Shown: positions 59,872-64,000 of the stretch, piece by piece
Layout of the letters: every line of letters begins with the position of its first letter
How positions within the stretch are numbered: the first letter of the stretch is position 1
Assembly: GCA_050950645.1 (NCBI GenBank)
Contig: JBMNHZ010000012.1
Coordinates: 1-64,000 of the forward strand
Origin: BRH-c25 sp012519325
Lineage (GTDB): Bacteria > Bacillota > Clostridia > Lutisporales > Lutisporaceae
DNA: 64,000 nt
Direction: 5' to 3'
Program-made: the position numbers and the translations under genes
The notes under the pieces: generated by a model
Told to the model about the DNA's origin: nothing
What the model saw: the letters and a program-made list of their open reading frames with translations, nothing else
The model's database searches: none

Positions 59872-60925
59872 TTTGGTTTCAAAAAGAGTAAAGGAGCTTA
59901 AGAGCTATAAGGTGGAGCCCAAAATGCAGGGCACAGCCCTGGATAAGAATGAATTGCCCTGGGGCTTGGACGAGAAGGTTGAGGAAGCTCTGATTAATAG
60001 CATAAAGGCAATGGAATTCAACCGATATCCCGACAGCGGCTGTATAGGCCTTAAAGCAGCAATTTCAAGGTATACAGGTATGGATCCCGGCTCAATATGC
60101 ATAGGCAACGGCTCAGACGAGCTTATAAGTGTGCTGCTTCAGACCTTTATAAATCCGGGGGATGCAATAGCAGTATATAATCCAACCTTTGCCATGTATA
60201 AGGTATACGGAACAATATGCGGCGCCAGGATATGGAGATATGACCTGGACAATGATTTTGAATTGAACCTGGATGAATTTATCCAGGGGCTTAAGGCAGA
60301 AAAACCCAAGCTGGTATTTTTATGCAACCCCAACAATCCTACCGGAAAGATGCTTGCCTTGTCAGACATAGAAGAAATATTGAAAAACACCGCCGGTATC
60401 GTAGTTGTGGATGAAGCATATTTTGAATTCTCGGGAGTCACAGCTTTAGGGCTTCTCTCAGCATACGACAATCTGATAATACTCAGGACCTTTTCCAAAG
60501 CATTCGGATTGGCAGGATTAAGGATAGGATATATGCTGGCCGGCCCCGCAATAATAAGCTATGTGGACAGAGTCCGCTCACCTTTCAATGTGAATTCATT
60601 TGCACAGGCTGCAGCGGCAGAGGTTCTGAAAAACCTTGATAAAGTAATGGAAAGAATTGAAGCAATAAAAAGCGAGAGAGAAAGGCTGATAATATTGCTT
60701 AAGCAGCTTGAAGGCCTTCAATGCTTTGAATCTGCGAGCAATTTTATTCTAATCCGCTCCAAGTGCTCGGAGAAAATCAACAAGAGACTTCAGGAAACAG
60801 GGATTTTTGTAAGAAGATACTCAAGCCCGAAGCTTGAGGATTGCCTGAGAGTTACAATAGGCAGCAGGCTTGAGAATGATAAATTCTATGAGACCGTAAA
60901 GGAGGCGCTTTATGAAAGAGATTGA
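59861..60925 (+). CDS. hisC: Histidinol-phosphate aminotransferase HisC
   Basis: About 354 residues from the ATG at 59861, overlapping the hisD stop, 7 bases after GAGG. A pyridoxal-phosphate class II aminotransferase: DKNELPWGLD, CIGNGSDELISVL, CNPNNPTGKML, VVDEAYFEFSG, and the PLP Lys in RTFSKAFGLAGLRIGYM. It overlaps hisB. Confidence 0.95.
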   Translation: MIDDLVSKRVKELKSYKVEPKMQGTALDKNELPWGLDEKVEEALINSIKAMEFNRYPDSGCIGLKAAISRYTGMDPGSICIGNGSDELISVLLQTFINPGDAIAVYNPTFAMYKVYGTICGARIWRYDLDNDFELNLDEFIQGLKAEKPKLVFLCNPNNPTGKMLALSDIEEILKNTAGIVVVDEAYFEFSGVTALGLLSAYDNLIILRTFSKAFGLAGLRIGYMLAGPAIISYVDRVRSPFNVNSFAQAAAAEVLKNLDKVMERIEAIKSERERLIILLKQLEGLQCFESASNFILIRSKCSEKINKRLQETGIFVRRYSSPKLEDCLRVTIGSRLENDKFYETVKEALYERD

Positions 60926-61511
60926 TAAGTCAAGGATGGCCCAACTATCCAGAAAGACAAATGAGACGGATGTATATGTAAGCTTGAATCTTGACGGAAG
61001 CGGAACATATGAAATAGACACCGGAATACCTTTTTTCGACCATATGCTGGAGCAATTAAGCAGACACAGCGGCTTTGACCTTACTGTGAAAGCCCGGGGG
61101 GATATTCAGGTGGATTTGCATCATACCCTTGAGGATGTTGGAATAGTACTTGGGAAGGCTCTTTACGAGTGCACCCGTGACAAGACCGGCATAGCAAGAT
61201 ACGGCAGTACGATGCTTCCCATGGATGACTCCCTTTGTATCGCAGCTGTGGATTTTTGCGGCAGGGCGAATCTTGTATACAACTGCGGCCCGCTTCAGGG
61301 CAATGTTGGAGATTTTGACACTGAAAACATAAAGGAGTTTTTTAAGGCTTTTGTCAGTAACTCAGCGATAACCCTGCATATCAATCTGATGTACGGTGAA
61401 AACGCACATCACAATGCGGAATGCATATTCAAGGCTGTTGCCAGGACATTTAAGGAAGCTCTTCGTATAGACGGCAGTCAGGGAATGCCTTCCACGAAGG
61501 GGTGCTTATAA
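60912..61511 (+). CDS. hisB: Imidazoleglycerol-phosphate dehydratase HisB
   Basis: A 199-residue manganese dehydratase without a fused histidinol phosphatase. Metal motifs: IPFFDHMLEQLSRHSGF, DLHHTLEDVGI, and GENAHHNAECIFKA. The histidinol-phosphate phosphatase must be encoded elsewhere. Confidence 0.95.
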   Translation: MKEIDKSRMAQLSRKTNETDVYVSLNLDGSGTYEIDTGIPFFDHMLEQLSRHSGFDLTVKARGDIQVDLHHTLEDVGIVLGKALYECTRDKTGIARYGSTMLPMDDSLCIAAVDFCGRANLVYNCGPLQGNVGDFDTENIKEFFKAFVSNSAITLHINLMYGENAHHNAECIFKAVARTFKEALRIDGSQGMPSTKGCL

Positions 61512-61513
61512 TT

Positions 61514-62122
61514 GTGAAATTGGGAATTGTGGACTACGGCGTAGGCAACATTTACAGCCTCAAAAAGGCCTTGGAGCACCTTGAAGTAGACGCTGTTGTC
61601 TCCAAGAATGCTAAAGTGCTTGACGGTTGTTCCGGGATTGTCCTTCCCGGAGTAGGGGCCTTTTGTGATGCTGCTTCCAATATGTCCGCCGATGGGCTGG
61701 GGCAGGTAATAACGAATCAGGCGGCTAAGGGGAAGCTGGTTCTGGGAATATGCCTGGGCATGCAGCTGATGTATGATTACAGCACGGAAGGCGGAGAATT
61801 CAATGGGTTAGGGTTGATATCCGGCTGGGTGGACAGGATTCCGGACAGGGTAAAGGTTCCCCATATAGGCTGGAACAGCTTGAACATGAGTAAATCTTGC
61901 AAGGTTCTTGAAGGAGTTGAGGACGGAGATTATGTATACTATGTCCACTCCTATTATGCAAGGCCCGGAGATAGCTCCGATGTGTGCGCTTACAGCAGCT
62001 ATGGGATTGATATACCTGCGGTTGTCGTAAAGGAAAATCTTGTCGGAATGCAGTTTCATCCGGAAAAAAGCGGGGAGACGGGCTTGAAAATATTGAATAA
62101 TTTAAAGGAGCTGATAATATGA
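61514..62122 (+). CDS. hisH: Imidazole glycerol phosphate synthase glutaminase HisH
   Basis: About 202 residues from the GTG at 61514 (longer reading from 61502). Class I glutaminase triad: GICLGMQLMYDYS with the nucleophile Cys, and FHPEKSGETG with His and Glu. It supplies ammonia to HisF. It overlaps hisA. Confidence 0.94.
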   Translation: MKLGIVDYGVGNIYSLKKALEHLEVDAVVSKNAKVLDGCSGIVLPGVGAFCDAASNMSADGLGQVITNQAAKGKLVLGICLGMQLMYDYSTEGGEFNGLGLISGWVDRIPDRVKVPHIGWNSLNMSKSCKVLEGVEDGDYVYYVHSYYARPGDSSDVCAYSSYGIDIPAVVVKENLVGMQFHPEKSGETGLKILNNLKELII

Positions 62123-62835
62123 GAATTTATCCTGCTGTTGATATTTATGACGGAAAGTGCGTAAGGCTGAAGGAAGGAAAGCTTGAGAAAATGGAAATGT
62201 TTTATGAGAATCCTGTAGATGCGGCAAAAATGTGGGAGGAGAAGGGTGCAAAAGCCTTGCATATAATAGATCTGAACGGAGCATTTGACGGCAAAATGGG
62301 AAACCATGCAGCAGTCGAGAAAATCATCAGGTCGGTTAAGATACCGGTACAGGTTGGAGGCGGACTGAGGAATGTAAAGGATATAAAAAAAGCTTTTGAT
62401 ACGGGAGCGGCAAGAGTCATAATTGGAACTGCCGCAGTGCTGGACGAAGAGCTGCTGGAAACAGGACTGAAGGAATATACTGGTAAAATGGTAGTGAGTA
62501 TTGATGCAAAAGACGGCAATGTAGCAATAAATGGCTGGGTAAATGTAAGTGAATTCTCTGCCTACAACTTTGCAAACAAAATTGTCGGAAAAGGATTCAG
62601 AAACATAGTGTATACGGATATTTCAAAGGACGGCTCCATGTCCGGCCCCAACTTTGACGGAATTGAGAAAATGTGCAATGTTGAGGGGGCAAGGATAATT
62701 GCATCAGGGGGCATAACAAGTATTAACGATATTATTGCTATTAAAGAGGCAGGAGCAGAGGGAGCCATAATAGGAAAGGCATTGTATGCCGGCATCCTGA
62801 AGCTTGAAGATGCCATTAAAGCTGCGGAGGATTAA
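62119..62835 (+). CDS. hisA: Phosphoribosylformimino-AICAR ribotide isomerase HisA
   Basis: A 238-residue (beta/alpha)8 barrel. It has YPAVDIYDGKCVRLKEG with the catalytic Asp, PVQVGGGLRNVKDI, and VYTDISKDGSMSGPNFDG with the second catalytic Asp, then IASGGITSINDI. It overlaps hisH by 4 bases and hisF follows directly. Confidence 0.95.
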   Translation: MRIYPAVDIYDGKCVRLKEGKLEKMEMFYENPVDAAKMWEEKGAKALHIIDLNGAFDGKMGNHAAVEKIIRSVKIPVQVGGGLRNVKDIKKAFDTGAARVIIGTAAVLDEELLETGLKEYTGKMVVSIDAKDGNVAINGWVNVSEFSAYNFANKIVGKGFRNIVYTDISKDGSMSGPNFDGIEKMCNVEGARIIASGGITSINDIIAIKEAGAEGAIIGKALYAGILKLEDAIKAAED

Positions 62836-62836
62836 T

Positions 62837-63598
62837 ATGCTGGCAAAAAGAATAATACCGTGCCTTGATGTTAAGGACGGAAGAGTTGTAAAAGGAGTAA
62901 AATTTGTTAACCTGAGGGATGCAGGGGATCCTGTGGAGGCGGCAAGGACTTATAATGCTGCGGGAGCGGACGAGCTGGTATTTCTTGATATTACAGCTTC
63001 CGTGGAACACAGGGGCACTATGGTTGATGTAGTCAGGGAGACTGCCAGATATGTGTTCATACCTCTTACGGTGGGAGGAGGAATAGACAGCCTGGAGAGT
63101 ATTGACAAGCTTCTTCATGCCGGCGCGGACAAAGTGTCTTTGAATACCGCGGCAGTTAATAATCCCAGGCTTGTTTATGAAGGTGCAAAAAGGTATGGCA
63201 GTCAGTGCATCGTAGTGGCAGTGGATGCAAAGCGCAGGCCCGGCAACAACGGATGGGAGGTTTATATTCACGGCGGAAGGACGGCCACAGGAATTGACGT
63301 TTTGGAATGGTGCAAAAAAATCAATGAACTGGGAGCGGGGGAAATACTTCTTACCAGCATTGATGCCGACGGTTCGAAGAAAGGCTATGATATAGAACTT
63401 ACCTCCAAAGCGGCTGAAACGGTAAACATACCAATCATAGCTTCGGGAGGTGCAGGCAGCAAGGAGGATTTCCTGGAGGTGCTCACAAAAGGAAAGGCTG
63501 ATGCGGCACTGGCAGCCTCGCTGTTTCACTACGGCGAATTGGGTATCGGAGATTTGAAGGCTTATCTGGCATCAGCCGGAGTAAGCGTAAGGATATGA
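62837..63598 (+). CDS. hisF: Imidazole glycerol phosphate synthase cyclase HisF
   Basis: A 253-residue barrel. The ATG at 62837 lies 6 bases after GGAGG; longer readings add a spurious N-terminus. IIPCLDVKDGRVVKGVKF, PLTVGGGIDSLESI, ILLTSIDADGSKKGYD and IIASGGAGSKEDF carry the catalytic Asp residues and phosphate-binding loops. Confidence 0.96.
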   Translation: MLAKRIIPCLDVKDGRVVKGVKFVNLRDAGDPVEAARTYNAAGADELVFLDITASVEHRGTMVDVVRETARYVFIPLTVGGGIDSLESIDKLLHAGADKVSLNTAAVNNPRLVYEGAKRYGSQCIVVAVDAKRRPGNNGWEVYIHGGRTATGIDVLEWCKKINELGAGEILLTSIDADGSKKGYDIELTSKAAETVNIPIIASGGAGSKEDFLEVLTKGKADAALAASLFHYGELGIGDLKAYLASAGVSVRI

Positions 63599-63613
63599 GA
63601 GGGAGAAATTCAA

Positions 63614-64000
63614 ATGTTAATTAATGATATAAAATTTGATGAAAAGGACTTGGTGCCTGCCATAGTACAGGATTATAAGACCGGCGAAGTGCTGATGCAG
63701 GCCTATATGAACAAGGAAAGCCTGGAGAAGACCTTGGAGACAGGCCGTTCATGGTTTTACAGCAGAAGCAGAAAGAAACTGTGGGAGAAGGGAGCGACCT
63801 CAGGCTGCATACAGTCGGTAAAGGAGATATTTTATGACTGCGACGGGGACAGCCTGCTGCTGAAGGTGGACCAGGCGGGAGCAGCCTGCCATACCGGAAA
63901 CAGGAGCTGCTTCTACAGAAGCCTTTGGAAAGGCGAAGAAAGTGCAAAAGCTGTAAATATTGGCGAAGTAATCGCAGATTTATACGACAAGGTAGGGGAC
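63614..64000 (+). CDS. hisI: Phosphoribosyl-AMP cyclohydrolase HisI (probably HisIE), partial
   Basis: An open frame from the ATG at 63614 (GAGGGAGAAATT upstream) to the window edge, 129 residues. The HisI domain is complete: VPAIVQDYKTGEVLMQAYMN, SRSRKKLWEKGATSG, YDCDGDSLLLKVDQAGAACHTGNRSCFYR with the zinc Cys residues. The following VNIGEVIADLYDKVGD looks like the start of a HisE pyrophosphohydrolase domain, so this is likely the bifunctional HisIE, cut by the window end. Confidence 0.92.
   Translation, partial: MLINDIKFDEKDLVPAIVQDYKTGEVLMQAYMNKESLEKTLETGRSWFYSRSRKKLWEKGATSGCIQSVKEIFYDCDGDSLLLKVDQAGAACHTGNRSCFYRSLWKGEESAKAVNIGEVIADLYDKVGD

Overview
The window looks like part of the chromosome of an anaerobic, amino-acid-fermenting Clostridia-type Firmicute. 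The evidence is AddA/AddB rather than RecBCD, a SigI/RsgI sigma/anti-sigma pair, SbcCD, a 2-oxoacid:ferredoxin oxidoreductase, an acyl-CoA dehydrogenase/Etf set, a double-cubane-cluster protein with its activator, a HisZ-dependent short HisG, and strong Shine-Dalgarno sequences with frequent TTG/GTG starts. No rRNA, tRNA or CRISPR array was seen.

Region 1 (1-8.6 kb) holds a HAD-type dehalogenase, then a five-gene oligopeptide/dipeptide-type ABC importer whose last ATPase gene is frameshifted. On the opposite strand is a three-gene module of unknown function, here called X-Y-Z (8542 down to 6692), with Y and Z frameshifted. Its promoter carries a perfect ATTGTCGACAAT palindrome.

Region 2 (8.7-17.45 kb) is a nest of insertion sequences inside the divergent promoter region. 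An ISNCY/IS1202-like element landed first. Two different IS30 elements then entered the same 11-12 bp of its left end, an IS3 element entered its transposase gene, and an IS21 element entered a palindrome in its 3' end. Similar palindromes occur in one IS30 element and in a second IS3 element at 21-22.5 kb.

Region 3 (17.5-33.5 kb) is a catabolic block. It has a GntR/FadR regulator with a TTGTCGACAA operator at its own promoter, a LarA-like (DUF2088) protein, a CoA-acylating aldehyde dehydrogenase split by IS3, a D-2-hydroxyacid dehydrogenase, a beta-alanyl/3-aminobutyryl-CoA ammonia-lyase-like hotdog protein, a four-subunit 2-oxoacid:ferredoxin oxidoreductase, acyl-CoA dehydrogenase plus EtfBA, a MoaB-like protein with an unrecognised partner, and a second X-Y-Z copy (31544-33498). 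Together these suggest fermentation of an amino acid through a 3-aminoacyl-CoA and an enoyl-CoA, with electrons passing through ferredoxin and Etf. The substrate cannot be named from sequence.

Region 4 (33.6-39 kb) has two convergent DMT-family exporters, a double-cubane-cluster protein operon (activator frameshifted) and a metallophosphoesterase. Region 5 (39-56.5 kb) is DNA repair and housekeeping: addBA, sigI-rsgI, a broken lepB, a possible rod-shaped RNA, sbcDC, a SIMPL-domain protein and an M32 carboxypeptidase.

Region 6 (56.5-64 kb) is the histidine operon hisZGDCBHAFI(E), running off the window end. It is preceded by a leader peptide with three consecutive His codons and a set of mutually exclusive hairpins, which reads as a ribosome-mediated attenuator.

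Broken genes are frequent in the catabolic half. Nearly all the frameshifts look like single-base insertions, while about 15 kb of repair and his genes are uninterrupted.
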